Notes under the pieces: model-generated | What the model saw: only the letters and a program-made list of their open reading frames with translations | Told to the model about the DNA's origin: nothing | The model's database searches: none | Program-made: the position numbers and the translations under genes | Origin: Primula veris | Lineage: Eukaryota > Streptophyta > Magnoliopsida > Ericales > Primulaceae | Direction of reading: 5' to 3' | Assembly: GCA_963682055.1 (NCBI GenBank) | Contig: OY821750.1 | Location: 6,078,501-6,142,500 of the forward strand | Length of the DNA stretch: 64,000 nt | Shown here: positions 1 to 12,540 of the stretch, in pieces | Layout: each line of letters starts with the position of its first letter | How positions within the stretch are numbered: the first letter of the stretch is position 1

Positions 1-163
1 GGAAAACATTGACAGCCAGATAAAAAACATGGAGTGGATAGTAAGAATAAATTTAGAAGCTGGAACATGTGCTTGATTATTTGGACTAAACAAAAATGAA
101 GAATTAAGTTGTTTTACCTTCTTTGCTATTCTCTTATGCTCTCTTTTTTTTATTTATTTTTAG
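1..163 (+). other. Intron sequence upstream of the first visible SGT1 exon
   Basis: The stretch ends in a pyrimidine-rich tract and an AG acceptor at 162-163, so at least its right part is intron of SGT1. A GTAAGA donor-like site at 41 could end an earlier exon, but in the frame needed to join the next exon the preceding bases contain a stop. I therefore do not assign an exon here. The TPR-coding exons must lie to the left of the window. Confidence 0.5.
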
Positions 164-2261
164 AGGAAGATGGTGAGCTACTCAAACTATCAGCTAATCA
201 AACTTCAAATAGTGACGCAACTAGTTCAGTTTCTGAGTTGACTGAAGAGTTTGTGGATACCGCAAAGGAAGCCCAGCCAGAAGTTGTAGTGACCAAACCA
301 AAATACAGGTAATTTATAAATGTCTTTGAATTGGAATTTACATGGATGCCTTATTATGTTATGATGTTTTATATTACCACTAGTTTCTTGTTATAATGTG
401 GATCATCTTGATGTAATAAATTATTTTTATCTTATGACCCTTTTTTTTCTTTTTCTTTCAGGCATGAATTTTATCAGAAACCAGAGGAAGTGGTTGTTAC
501 TATATTTGCAAAGGGTGTACCCGCCACAGCTGTTTCAGTTGATTACGGTGAACAAATAGTAAGAAGACAGTCAGTTGTGATATTCAAATTTTAGTTCATA
601 CTACCAAAACAAACTTACTAGCAACGTGTCTGAACTTATCCTTCTTAAATTTTTGTTTGTCTGGTTTTTAGATGAGCGTCACTATTGACATCCCTGGGGA
701 AGATGCATTCATCTTTCAACCTCGTTTATTTGCGAAGGTAATGGGAAAAACTTTATGCTTTAAACGTGTAGGATTGTTCGATTTCCTCATTGATGAAAAT
801 TGAACTTGTCTTTCGAAAAAGTTGAAACTTTTTGTTCATTTCAAATGTTTCTTGGTGTCTTCTTATAGCAACTTTGCGATAATTCGAAAGGAAATAAAAT
901 CTGCAATTCACATTGCAGTCTGCTCTGTTGAATTATGATTAGAAAATTAATCTAAAATGCAATTCTTTTCCCTATTTAAAACTGAACTGTTTATTTTATT
1001 CTTATTGTTTTCTAATCTTTCATATAGCATCTTCTAAAGTATTCGAAGTAAAAGAGAAAACCTAAGGATGACAATTTTTGTATGTATTATGCCGAACAGA
1101 TTGTACCTTCAAAGTGCAAGCATGAAGTTTTATCTACAAAAGTTGAGATACGTCTAGCAAAAGCTGAACTCATACAATGGACTGCTCTGGAATTCGGCAA
1201 AGGAAACAGTATTCCACAGAGGACAAGTGTATCAACAGGTGAATTTGTAAATTTAGACCCACAATAATTTCGAGGCTTACATCAATATGTGTTCTATTCT
1301 AGGCTATGTGTGTATACTTACACGAGGAAGATGCATATAATAGAGATTTTGTTTTTTAAGCTTACGTGCTTAATAATTGAGAAAGGTTTTCCCTTGACTA
1401 AATCTAGTATTGATCAAGCACCAACTTAATATAATTTACTACCCAAAACGATCAAAGCAAAAAAGCTGGATTCCATAGGTCCTTTAAGAGAGATTTTTTT
1501 TTTTCCAAATTAATAAACGTGTCTTACTTAAGATTTATTGTAATTGTTTTAAGCCTATTTTCCTTCACTGCGGTATTTATTGATAAGTATCAAATAGGAC
1601 TCACGTGCTTTTGATTCATTTCCAAATGATAATTATTAACTAGACAATCATGGTTGCAGTTAATATTGTGCTTTCCGTTGTTTCTTTTCCTCACTGTTTG
1701 CTTTGCATTTTTGTAGTTACTAAGCCTGCTTATCCTTCCTCAAAGCCGAAAAGAACAGATTGGGATAAATTGGAAGCTCAAGTAAAAAAAGAGGTATCCA
1801 TGAAGTTTGGTGCTTCTATTGTCTCTGCTTTTAGTTCACATTGATTTGTTAAATATATTAAAATTGTGCATACTCATTCCTAATATAAATGCAGGAGAAA
1901 GAAGAGAAGTTGGATGGGGATGCAGCTCTTAACAAGTTCTTCCGCGAGATATATTCCGACGCTGATGAGGATACAAGAAGAGCCATGAGAAAATCTTTCG
2001 TAAGTAGATAATCAGCTTAAATACTAATTGCAACATTTGCAGATAATACTTGGGAAAGCAGTTGATGTAAACTAGTCTTTTGTTTTACTCATACCGCTAT
2101 TTTTTTTTAATGAACCAATGAAATGATGCGTCTTTTCATTTGGTTTCTTTCAGGTTGAGTCAAATGGGACGGTGCTATCGACGAACTGGAAAGAAGTTGG
2201 CTCGAAGAAGGTCGAAGGAAGTGCTCCTGATGGCATGGAAGTGAAGAAATGGGAATATTAA
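164..2261 (+). CDS. SGT1: SGT1 co-chaperone, 3' part (CS and SGS domains)
   Basis: SGT1 works with HSP90 and RAR1 to stabilise NLR immune receptors and also binds SCF ubiquitin ligases. Exons read from sequence and GT-AG borders are 164-308, 462-558, 672-737, 1100-1238, 1717-1793, 1895-1999 and 2154-2261, all phase-compatible. The first exon is an acidic, Ser/Thr-rich linker. The CS (p23-like) domain follows, starting at [20 protein letters not shown] and running through FQPRLFAK and [13 protein letters not shown]. The SGS domain begins near [17 protein letters not shown] and contains [11 protein letters not shown] and [15 protein letters not shown]. It ends in the family's typical terminus [10 protein letters not shown]. 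The N-terminal TPR domain is outside the window. No frameshift or stop interrupts the visible part, so the gene looks functional. Family assignment is very secure; the exact splice borders are read by eye. Confidence 0.93.
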
Positions 2262-5200
2262 ATTCTGTTTGTTTGGTTCATTTGTAGTTTTGGTGTGGCT
2301 TTACTTTGGTGTTTGGTTTTTGGTGTTTGGTTTTTGGTTTTGTCCAATGCACATAAATCATGACCTTTTCCATTTCTGTTAGGAATGATATTACTTTTTT
2401 TTATTTTAATTCATAGAAATTCTTAACACACTACTGCCTTGTCTTTTATTTTCTTATACTTGTCAAGTTATCAACACAATTATGGTTGGATCACATCAAG
2501 GTTGGCTACCAATGACTTGACATTGCCAACATTATTGATTAAGACACGTCATTTTCCATTTTTGTGAATCCAAATCTTTTATCCCATTTCTTTATCCCTT
2601 CCGTGCCTCCTTGCTTATTTTATTAAAAAAAAATTCTAAAAAACTTGAAAAAAATTGTACAATTACTATAATACATGTATCAATACATTTCAATAATTAT
2701 TTTTAAAAGAAAATCCACACAAAATTTATTTTGGAATAAATGTATAAATTAGTGTAAATTAAACATTGAATATTAAAAAAATTGTGTAAAACAATATTAT
2801 ATTCAGATGTTTTAAAATTTGAATACAATATAATATAAAAGTTTATAAATTTGCGGTATAAGTTGTGAAAATTTAAAATTTAAATGAAAATAAGTAAGAG
2901 ATCACGGAAGGGGATAAAATATTTGAACTCATTTTTATTGTGATAATTGATATGGTATAAGATTTATAAATTGCTTGACATAGTTCTTTATTACTGTCTG
3001 ACGACTCTGGCCTATTCCTGGAAACTAAGTATTATTGGTCCCTCATTAAGATATTTTTTTTGAACCAAACCTTCATGAGCATGTCGTGTTCGGTTTGTTA
3101 ACACCTCGCTTCGTGTTCTCTCTTTAAACATTTGTTAAAGTAAACGAAATGAACATATGAACGCGACACCATTTGTTTGTTAAAAGATCGGTTTGATAAA
3201 GAGTTTGAAAAGTATTATAAACTCTGATATGTATTAAACTATTAATAGATAAATAACAAAGTTAACATGAAAAGTATAAAGGGACCGAGTCGTTAAAACT
3301 CATGTTATGTGGAAAAAATTCTGCATATTTTACAAAGAATGATAGTGTTGTTATCTCTATTGTTAACTAAAATACTTAGCTAACAATGTTTTTTTTTGTC
3401 TCCATAAGTTATGTTAAATCATGTGTTATCTTTATAGATGTTAAAAAAGCTGTTAAATATAACAATGTTTTTAATGCTGTTAATGAATGACGTGGCAAAA
3501 TACAATTAATTAAAACGTGAACTATATTTTAAATACTTCTATTTTAGTTTCTATATTAGTGGGGTTTACAAAATGACTAATTAATCAGATTTCAATTAAT
3601 AATTAATTTTAATTAAAATTAGATACTTTATTAAGTTAATACACTAATGTGAAGGTTAAATTTAAGTTACATATGTGTCATTTAACATGCAATTAAATGA
3701 TGATATGTCAAACTTAATATTATTAAAATTAACACAACTATTATGAATGCTCTACCAAAGAGTTAGACACGTATAAATATGGATGTTGTGACGATAATGC
3801 ATACCCCCTCAAAATATTGGGACACTGTATCTACTTTAACGGCTAAATATCTTGTGTTTAAATTATTGAAATATAAATTTTTAAAATTTATTCATATAGT
3901 TTAACATTTGAACTATATGATTAATTTTTAAAAATCTCGATTTCGATAACTTAAATATGAGTTATTTGTCTGTCATGCTGCACAAAATTACGGGTCCCCA
4001 TTTTGTGCATTCATTGAGTTAGATTGTACAATGTTCAGTTATTTTTACAATCATTAGATTAAAAAATGAAGGGTTAGATGATACATTTTCAATAACTAAT
4101 TTAATTTTTCAATTTTTTAGACAAATTAGGATTTAATAAATTAAAAACAAATTTTACAACACAATAAAAACACAAATAAAAATATAGAACTCTAATGGAT
4201 ATTAGGCTAAATTTAATTATTAATTAAATTTTTTTAAAAAATAACAATTAAATATTTATTTTTGAAAACGGGACTTCATGCCGTTCAATTGATTGATTGT
4301 ATAAAAAAAAAACTCAAAATTACACGTAGTTTGGTACGGAACGGAGGTAGGACCAGGTACTTTCAATTTTTTTACGTTTGTACTTTTTGCATGCTAGATT
4401 TAGTTTTTCTTCCCATAATTCTGTAAAAATATTCCTAAATAGTAAAAGTAAATAGTCTAAACTTTTTATAACTATATATAATTGGTTGGATAAAGTCATC
4501 AAACCACTTGGCTAATGTAGCGGTTAATTTGTTCTGTTTTTTGTCACCTTTTTCCCACTTTTCTTAACTGCCATTCTCTCTCTCTCTCTTATATTGCCTG
4601 TAAGTCTGTTTTTTTTTTTTTTTTTTAATCCTTAAACATTATATATTAAGTTTTCTTAATTACTACTACATGGGATTTGGTTTTTTACTTTTTTTATATA
4701 TCTATCTTATAGGCTTTGATATCTTTCTTTGATATTTGGATTATATTATGCTTTTCTTGGTTGTAGCATTTTAGCTGAATAAACTCCATAATTAATTACA
4801 TGAGAATTATTTTATGATCAACAAAAAAACAGGACTATAGTCTACTATGTAGTAGTATTTGCTAAAACTTGATTTTTCTACTTTGTAGAAAATTTAGTTT
4901 ATCTTTAGTCATATTCCATATCTGTTTGGTACGTTTGGCTATGGATCTTAGTTTTTTTTTTTCATTTAGTGTATGTTTGGCAATAACTTTTTTCGCAGAT
5001 TTTTCAACTTCCTGATTAAAAAAAATCCATGAGTGTTTGGTTTGTTAGCTTTTGAAAAGCTAGCTTTTGGGTCAAAAAAGCTAAAAGCAAAGAAGCTAGG
5101 AATTTGCGAATCTGGTTAACTTTTTTGCGTTAAATTTTCGTAAAACAAAACATTTTCTACCAGAATGTGGTTGCATATTTAATTATTTACAACTCACTTA

Positions 5201-5842
5201 TATGTTAAAAAGGCCAATGACTTATCAATAAAACTAAGTTATAAGTTGTTTATAATTAAAAAAAAAGTTACGGTGGTGCCAAACACTACACTACAGCTTT
5301 TCTTAAGCAAGCTTTTTCTCGTTGCTTTTAAAAAGAAGCTTTTTAACCAAAAAAATCTGATGCTAAACGGGCCCTTATGCTTTTTAGTTGCTGACTTGTT
5401 ATTACATTGGGGTTTTGTTTGGTTGTATCTTTTACAAAGCTGGCTTAATAAAGGCTGAGGAGAAAAAAAGCTTCATTTACTTTAAAACTTTAAGGATTTA
5501 AGCATAAGAAACCAAAACGTTTATTGTATAAGTAAGTTAACCAAATGTAGTACAACCTCTAAGCAAAATAACAAAAAATTCACTAAGGTCGTATATTGAA
5601 ATGAGGCGAGCTCAGTTGTTCGGTTTAATATCCCGAGTTTCTTCCTCGCCATTTTGGCTGTAATCGATTTTCTTTCAATTTCTAGTAGCTTTCATAGAAA
5701 AAGTTATTGAACCAAAGTCCAAAACAACTTCTTGGATGATCATATAGATAATTTTAGGGGCGGATTCAAAATTATTTGCATCTGTTAGTAAGGCCATAGG
5801 TGTATATGAAAGCTCCATTAAGTTGCGAAAATTGATACAGAG
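2262..5842. other. Intergenic region between SGT1 and the thioesterase gene
   Basis: No coding region can be supported in these 3.6 kb. The DNA is AT-rich, with homopolymer runs, a short CT-rich microsatellite near 4574-4590 and a poly-T run near 4609-4626. The right part holds a MITE-like unit listed separately. The thioesterase promoter must lie just before 5843, but I see no convincing TATA box. Confidence 0.5.
5030..5376. repeat. Possible hAT-type MITE
   Basis: The left part reads GAGTGTTTGGTTTGTTAGC, followed by repeated AGCTTTT motifs. The right part carries AAAAGCTT motifs and ends with CCAAAC near 5280 and AAACGGGCCC near 5365. Terminal GTTTGG/CCAAAC motifs with AGCTTTT subterminal repeats are common in short plant hAT derivatives. 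Ends and target duplication could not be fixed. Confidence 0.35.
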
Positions 5843-7856
5843 ATGGGGAACCCACAAGAGCCTTTGGGTCATTCAACTCCACGAGAAAAGAGTGAAGACA
5901 TGGATCTGCTCGAGTTACTCGGTTTTGAATATTTACATATTTCTCCACAGAAAATCACTGGTCGCCTTCCTGTCACCCACAAATCCGTTCAGGTTAATAC
6001 TTCTTTTCTGTTTGACAAGACAGATCCTGCAAAAAAAAAATTGTTAAAAAAGACAGTGATACACCAATAATATAAGGATACATGAGACTAACTAGGTGGT
6101 GACATGATTTTACCCCTTCTTGCACCATGTGGTGTGTGTGAACCCTAGTTCGATTTACCGCTGGCGGAAAAGTAATTGAAAATAGGAGTAAGTTGGAGCT
6201 ATGATGATGACTGATGGGTTGTTGTGCTAGTCTCGATACAGTCCAGGTGTGCCCTGCAAATAAATTCCAACAAAATTCACAAAAAAAGACAATTTTCAGA
6301 CTATACCTGGCATCACAATTTCAACAATAGAACCTAAACCTCACCTTAATGAAAAATTCAATCATCGTAATGTTACTTCAGGTATATATGCAAAGCTATA
6401 CAAAAGTGGCCTATATTTATTTAGAGATACTTTTCGAAATTAACCAAGCGTTCTTTTGATTGGCTCATAGTTGTCACCTGTCAGTTTCTGTAGGCTCGTC
6501 ATTCCGACTGTTCAGGGAAGTTTCTCTATAACGTAATCTCAAATTTATTTATTTACTGAATTCTACACAGCCATATAAGGTATTACATGGAGGTGTGTCG
6601 GCTCTCATAGCCGAGTCTTTGACAAGCATGGGGGCCCACTTGGCTTCAGGAATGCAAAGAGTTGCAGGGATACATTTGTCGATAGATCATTTAAAACCTG
6701 CTATGCTTGGTGACCTTATATTTGCCGAAGCCACTCCTCTTACTGTTGGCAAAACCGTTCAGGTTCGTCAATTTACTGTAGTATCCCTAAACTTTTTCTA
6801 ATTACTATTTGCTATTTGCTACTATGATAATTAGTTTATTTCGTATACTTATAGTTGTAGCCTGTAGTCGCTGTAGTCCCTTGTTTCAAATTTATAAGGA
6901 GTTCTAAAGGCAGCCTCGTTTATATATTTGTTTTTTGAAAAAGTATCCATTAATCAACTAGTAGCTAAAGGGTACGGAATGTAGTAGACCGGAACATTAG
7001 GATCTTGCTTAAGCCTTGTTTGGTTGCATCTTTTAAACTCAATCTTTTTTTTTTGCTTAATATCTGGACTATATTTGGTTAAAAAGAGTGAAGTTGTTTT
7101 TTGTGTGGTTCCCAGCCTGAAGAGACTAAAAGCTTTAAGCTAGATGAACCCAACATTTTCATTTCTTCATACTTGAGCAAACCAGCTTGTTTGCTTAAAA
7201 TCTGGTGCCAAACAAGTCTTTAATCTTGATAGTGCCTCAATTGTAACCACATATGTGGTTATTCTCATCTAAGTTTTCAAGTGGAATGCAACATGGCCAA
7301 GCTCGGAATATATTCCAAAACTACGAAGAGCATAGAGTTTCCAGAACTTGTTTCTAATTTGAGTGAGCTAATTAACGCAATATTTGAGGAGTTCATGTTT
7401 TTCCAGCAATAAGCATATAGGAGAAAGTTTGTACTCAGTCGGATAATCCCGTCCTAAAAATAAGGTGGGTTACAATAACTTCTAGTGCTACAAGTTTTCA
7501 TGCAATTATAATTGCAAATTCTTCTACTGATTAATTGGCTTTATATCATAGAATGATTTAACATAGTGATCTTATAGACCAAGAAATGACGCAAGAGAAA
7601 TTTTTTGTAGTAGAATTTATTCTCTTAATCCATTATACGTTATCGATAAACACTCTAGTAACAATCATCTTTTCATTTTTTTTCCTTCCTGTGTTAGGTG
7701 TGGGAAGTTAGACTCTACAAAATGGACCCTAAGAACGAGGAAAAGAGAGAATTGGTATCAACTTCTCGAGTGACACTTATAGCAAACATGAAGGTGTCTG
7801 AGCAAGCCAAAAAAATTGCTGCTGAGACATTCCAGAAGGTAGTAGCAAAGTTGTGA
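5843..7856 (+). CDS. DHNAT: 1,4-dihydroxy-2-naphthoyl-CoA thioesterase, peroxisomal
   Basis: The enzyme hydrolyses 1,4-dihydroxy-2-naphthoyl-CoA to release dihydroxynaphthoate during phylloquinone (vitamin K1) synthesis; in plants this step is peroxisomal. There are three exons, 5843-5992, 6571-6762 and 7698-7856, all phase 0, encoding 166 residues against about 156 in Arabidopsis. The single hotdog domain carries the motif [20 protein letters not shown] (about residues 54-73), which includes the HGG and the acidic residue expected for catalysis. It continues through [20 protein letters not shown] and VWEVRLYK. The protein ends in VVAKL; AKL is a known PTS1 signal and is the ending I recall for plant DHNAT1. 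The chosen ATG is the first in the frame that leads into the first splice donor. Assignment is strong; the specific substrate is inferred from family similarity. Confidence 0.93.
7013..7224. repeat. Short MITE-like element in thioesterase intron 2
   Basis: The left end reads AAGCCTTGTTTGG and the right end CCAAACAAGTCTT, giving imperfect terminal inverted repeats of about 12 bases around 200 bp of AT-rich DNA. The size and position within an intron suit a non-autonomous hAT-like element. A clear target-site duplication was not found. A related block lies at about 29543-29775. Confidence 0.45.
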
Positions 7857-8135
7857 TATTTTTTGTGTAGTTTTTCAAATTCTGCTACAACTAGATTAAA
7901 ATAAGAAAATCTTCTTGTAAGAACTTAAGCAAATACTATTTATCTGTCCCTTGAAAGCAGTGGCTAAAAATCTAATATGTAAACAGATTCTTATTGCAGA
8001 TAACATGAATGTTTCTGAAATATTCATTCAAATTTCAATCGATAATGTCAATTTCCATATTGTTCTGTAGGTGACTGTGTATCCAATCCCATGGTTCAGG
8101 AATTTTCTTTTTCTGATTACTGTAATTATAAAGTT

Positions 8136-8330
8136 AGCCCTATATAATTCAAGGACCCTTTTTTGAACAAGGGTTTGTAGTATGAAATCGGTCTTATGTA
8201 GATCAGTAGATGTGCTAACTAAGGTCAGTTGATAATGAATATTGTCTAAAAAATAGTAGCTTACATCGAGTTTTTTTTTAAGTTATTATGCGTGTTTGTG
8301 TGAAGAAGTCCCGGTTATAAGGCGATTATA
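8136..8330 (+). repeat. Dispersed repeat, copy A
   Basis: A block starting near TTAGCCCTATATAATTC and running through GGTCAGTTGATAATGAA is repeated in the same orientation at 30806-31003, with scattered substitutions. No coding potential or terminal repeat was seen. It lies just 3' of the thioesterase gene; the other copy lies 3' of the orphan exon. Confidence 0.6.
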
Positions 8331-8689
8331 AAAAAAAAAAAAGTCGAAGAGAATGGGAGATGGATTTTTTCCATTTCTGGAACAAATGGTACTGTTGAGT
8401 GTTGAACAGATTTGATGAAAATGAACTGAAAAGTATATTATCATTCTATTAACGTGACAACGGAAAACATGCATCTAACCATGTCATCAAGTGATAACGG
8501 AAAACATGCATCTAAACATTTACATCCTTTCTTTATTAATTTTTCTTACTAAATTCAATTTATTTCCGAATATGGTTGATCTTTTGAAACGTATATGTGT
8601 CTGACAAAAATCCACATGTTGCACCACGTATCGTGTGGACTGATCTGCTAGTATGTGTATATGTAAAATGGAATTTTGTACCGAAACGT

Positions 8690-9180
8690 ATCAAACAATC
8701 GCAATTACCACTTATACCCTACCGTTCATACCGTATTTACTGCACATGCGGTACGGTAATGATATTAGTTTTTTGACTACCACAGGAACGTATCGTTGTA
8801 CCGATCAGACCAAACTCATATAATTAGTTAATTAAATTTAAGTTTTTCAAATCTATTAGCAACCTTTTAATAATTTTGAGATTTATTTTATTATGGTTTT
8901 GTTTAAGTATGCTTAGTTGACATAATGTTTTATACTGTTTTACCAAGTGTTATTTGTTTTCAAATATTATTTTACGTTTTCGATGATGTAATATGTTAGC
9001 GTTCAGACTCATATATTTTAGTACGAAGGTTGGAAAATGCTTGTCTTATTGTCATATATTTTTGTATTGTGACTAATTATATAAATATTGTACATACTAT
9101 CTCATGTCATACTACACGGCAGTGGAGAAAAAAGATTGCAATGCTTTCATTTTAACATGGGTAAGCTTTAATAATGAATT
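8690..9180. mobile_element. Left part of an ACGGTA-rich DNA element split by a retrotransposon
   Basis: ACGGTA/TACCGT motifs are dense between about 8680 and 8815. Comparable motifs in the opposite sense lie at 16385-16525, on the other side of the inserted LTR element. Without that insert the two blocks would form one short element of roughly 700 bp. The identification rests on motif density and similarity to the arms at 29148 and 35497, so it is an inference. Confidence 0.35.
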
Positions 9181-9424
9181 TGTTGTAAGATATTATTGGA
9201 CTATTGGGCCTTACTCATAGTGGGCCTAAGTTGGGCTTTCTATCTCGTATAACCCTAACCTCTAGTATATAAAGAAGGTTAGGGTTCCCTTGTATTCATA
9301 CATTCATATTCATTTATATACATTCTGATAAATAAAGTCTCCCTTATTGTTGTCTCTCATACCTCTCTCTATATCTATACATATCTCTATATATATCTAT
9401 AACGAGCTAATATGTCACACAACA
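9181..9424 (+). repeat. 5' LTR of Copia copy 1
   Basis: The repeat begins TGTTGTAAGATATTATTGG and ends TGTCACACAACA. It contains a TATATAAA promoter-like box at 9266-9273, followed by an AATAAA signal near 9331 and a CT-rich run, the usual U3-R-U5 layout. Confidence 0.92.
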
Positions 9425-9425
9425 C

Positions 9426-9437
9426 GTTATCAGCACG
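9426..9437 (+). promoter_or_regulatory. Primer-binding-site-like sequence, Copia copy 1
   Basis: GTTATCAGCACG lies directly after the 5' LTR. The same word follows the 5' LTR of copy 2 (from 17316), and on the minus strand the 5' LTR of the third Copia element (58395-58407). This shared position marks it as the reverse-transcription priming site. It contains TATCAG, as in initiator-tRNA-Met primer sites, but the full match is partial. Confidence 0.6.
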
Positions 9438-11296
9438 TTGCTCACGGAGATTGGAGTAAAAGCTAAGAGATTGGGGTATTTGTTCGAATAACAGGGTTTA
9501 AGCTCGAATATTGGGTTATAAACATACGGCCAAAATTTGAATTTTTTCTCGCGGATATTGAAGATTTTGGATAAACGCACGAATATTAGGTACAATATAA
9601 ACCTTGAGGTTTATCCGGGTTTTATTAGGTTATTGTTATATCGATCTTCACCAACATACCGTGCGGAAGGTACATGGTTTTTCAAAACCTAATTTTTGTC
9701 TGGTAGCATTATAACCGCATGTTTAGCGTCTGTGTATGCATTGCATAAATTTGTAGGTTAACAACCATATAATTTACGTGCTTATATGTTCACTGCTTAT
9801 AAAGCTATGAGATTTTGTTATGATAATATATCACTGTTATGCAAATCAATACGCATGTACTACTAACCATCACATATAAGTCACTGAATGAATAGAACTA
9901 ATATTCATATAATATTGCTACGTGACTCCTTGGTACAAATATATATATTGTTATGATTTGTGTACATATGTAGTTGATAAAACATGTAGTATTAAAACTG
10001 TTTTTGTTTAAAACTTAGAGACTACACTGAAACTTGTCTGAAATTCTGGACTGTATATGTAATAATGCTGTAAAATAGATATATAGTTTGCTGTAATTAC
10101 ACGCATGGTCCTGTAGTATAATACTTATACGAAAACAATACATATGGTTGATAAGTTATAATATTTGGTAAATATACACACACATGCATATAAATTTTTT
10201 TTATTAAAAGGCAAGCGAATAAAAATTGCATGTTAATTGAATAAATTGATATGTTTCCATGTAAATTTAACCTTTTGCATGTTAAAATATTTTTTTACCA
10301 TATATAGAATTGATTGGTAATTAAAAATATATTGCTTGCTTGCATGTTAGAACTACCATGTATAGAATTACTTATATGGCAATAAACCGTAGATAATTGA
10401 TTGATATCTTATTAGTATAATCAACATATCTTTTGATATTACCATAGATATAAATATACCATATGGCAGTTAATTGATTTGATTTGATTTGGTATGATAT
10501 AATTTGTGTGATTGATAATCCTGAATTGATTTAGTTTATCACCAAATCTACTGCATGATTAGATATATATCATGAATATATTTTATACTGCCTTGTATAT
10601 ATGTGGTTATCTAGAAAAGATATACCTGTTATTTATTGCCATGAATGGTAGAATTGCGAAATCATATATATTCACATTTAAGTTGGAAAAATTATGAACC
10701 TTCCCTAAATAGGCTCACCTATTTGGATACGATGTCTAGGAAAGATATAGGCGGAAGTCGATATCCTAATGAGGTCGGGTTTTAAGTGGCATTCGTGCCC
10801 TCCACCCTCACCGTCTTTCCTGGTCGTTTTTCAAGTAGAGCTACCGAAAGGGGTTGACTAAATAATAATTTCCCCGAATGTGTTTATATAGTGATGTATG
10901 TTTCGCCGAATTGGTGTCTCTGTATCGACCTGTCGTTCGATCAATGAGAACCTATTCACATTAAAAGCAAAACTATTTTTCGAACCTGTCGTTTCGAAAT
11001 AAAGTTTATGCTTGTGCAAACCATAAACATATAAACCAGTCGTTTTATATGATAAATAATCCAGAACTCCCAACATATGTTGGATGCCATCTATGATGAG
11101 AAAAATCGTAAAACATACTTGCGAAATGACTGTTTAAATGTTAATTTTAATCCGTCACCACATGTTACTCACCCTGATGTGTGAAAAATGTGATGCCCAA
11201 TTTTTTTTTTGGATGCCATCTTTGATGAGTAAAACACGAATTTGTTGTTACCCTCGAGATGAATGCTAAGGCGTTGATTTTATTCCGCCGCCACAT

Positions 11297-11623
11297 TTGA
11301 GACGTGATGACGTCTATGGTGAACAAATGTCTGGAATTGATATATTGGAGCAATCCTTCACCAAAATACTAGCTTGGAAATTGTATTCCATAAGCAGTAT
11401 CGTGAATTTATATTCACCATGTTCCTTTATCGCCCATCTGTTATTGGATAAGAAAATTACCCCGGTGAGTAGTTTTAATCCTATTGGGTCAATGGCAAAT
11501 TGTTTGCCTGATATTAATGCTCTTCGTGTACATTTTTTTTCCACGAATCGAGAACCGAGACAAGTGTTATTTGTCTTGAACTGTCGCGATCCCGATGAAT
11601 CGCCTAGCCAAGCGAGATTTTAG
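11297..11623 (+). pseudogene. Copia gag remnant, copy 1
   Basis: An open stretch of 108 codons reads GEQMSGIDILEQSFTKI and later IGSMANCLPDINAL. These match in order the conserved middle part of plant Copia Gag (EQMSDID.LEKTF ... PTGS.PFPE.NA). Upstream and downstream parts are out of frame. Farther on (about 11730-11770) a run resembling the CCHC zinc knuckle has lost most of its cysteines. The same 108-codon remnant occurs in copy 2. Confidence 0.7.
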
Positions 11624-12540
11624 TCAATCGTCAAAATCGAAAACCTGTGGCTCCAAGACAGTAATTGAAAGGAACAATATGGCCCATTGTCACAAAGCAA
11701 GAGATAATGCTCAAGGAGTCAACTCTATGCTATAAAGACAAAGGTCATGCACGGTTACTCCTTAAATAGTTCAAAACTATTATAAAGGCGAAAAAACCGA
11801 TGCTAATGTGGTTAAAGCTAAATGAAAGGAAACCCTTGAGACCCCCGGTTTTGTGGCTCAAATAAGTTTGGTACCTTTCTTTATTGATTTTGATAAATCA
11901 TTGAGCCATTTTTTCGCTCATCTGGATTATATTTTTCCTTTTGGATTATGATTTTTCCATTTGGACATACTTTTGGATTATGGTTTGCCTGTTTACGAAA
12001 TTTCTCGAAATAATTTAAAGTGTTTTGAGCAAATTCCTTTGACAAATGTGACCAAACTTTAAATTATGAAATTTTAGGCAATACTTGTGGGATAGTTGAT
12101 TTTTTTGGAAATAGTGGGTAACAGTGTACCACATAATTTCACCAACTATTTGCCTAAAAGAGTACTCAGTGACAACGATTCTGGACCTGCTGTTCCAAAA
12201 TCAAAATCTTTGGTAAAACCAAATTGATTTGTCAAATATGAGTTCTTATACTCATGTAGGTCCTGCCGTATCTTGTTGAGTTATAAAATATTCGAGAAAA
12301 CCAGTGTTATCTGGTAATAGCTCATGAAAGAATTAAAATTTCTTTACATAGCCTCCATTCAATACGACCAAAAGCGTATTTTAGAGGAGTTGAAATGTCT
12401 TTCAAGTGGTTGCTACCACATTCTTTAAAGCATTTAAAGTTACCTTATCATTTCGCCTGTCGTCGAAATGATAAATGATTTAAATGCTAAGACATGATTG
12501 TCTGTACTATCATTCGCCTGTCGTCGATTGATAAGAGCAT

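Larger units (their letters stand above)
7857..9180. other. Region downstream of the thioesterase gene
   Basis: There is no supported coding sequence. It holds the dispersed repeat at 8136-8330 and, from about 8690, ACGGTA-rich DNA continuing up to the insertion point of the first LTR retrotransposon. Confidence 0.5.

Noticed and set aside
1..40. A further SGT1 exon ending at the GTAAGA donor at 41
   Set aside because: The frame required to join the exon at 164 contains a stop, and the residues do not resemble SGT1.
11314..11544. 76-codon minus-strand ORF, also present in copy 2 (19099-19329)
   Set aside because: It lies entirely antisense to the gag remnant; its conservation is explained by the near-identity of the two elements.
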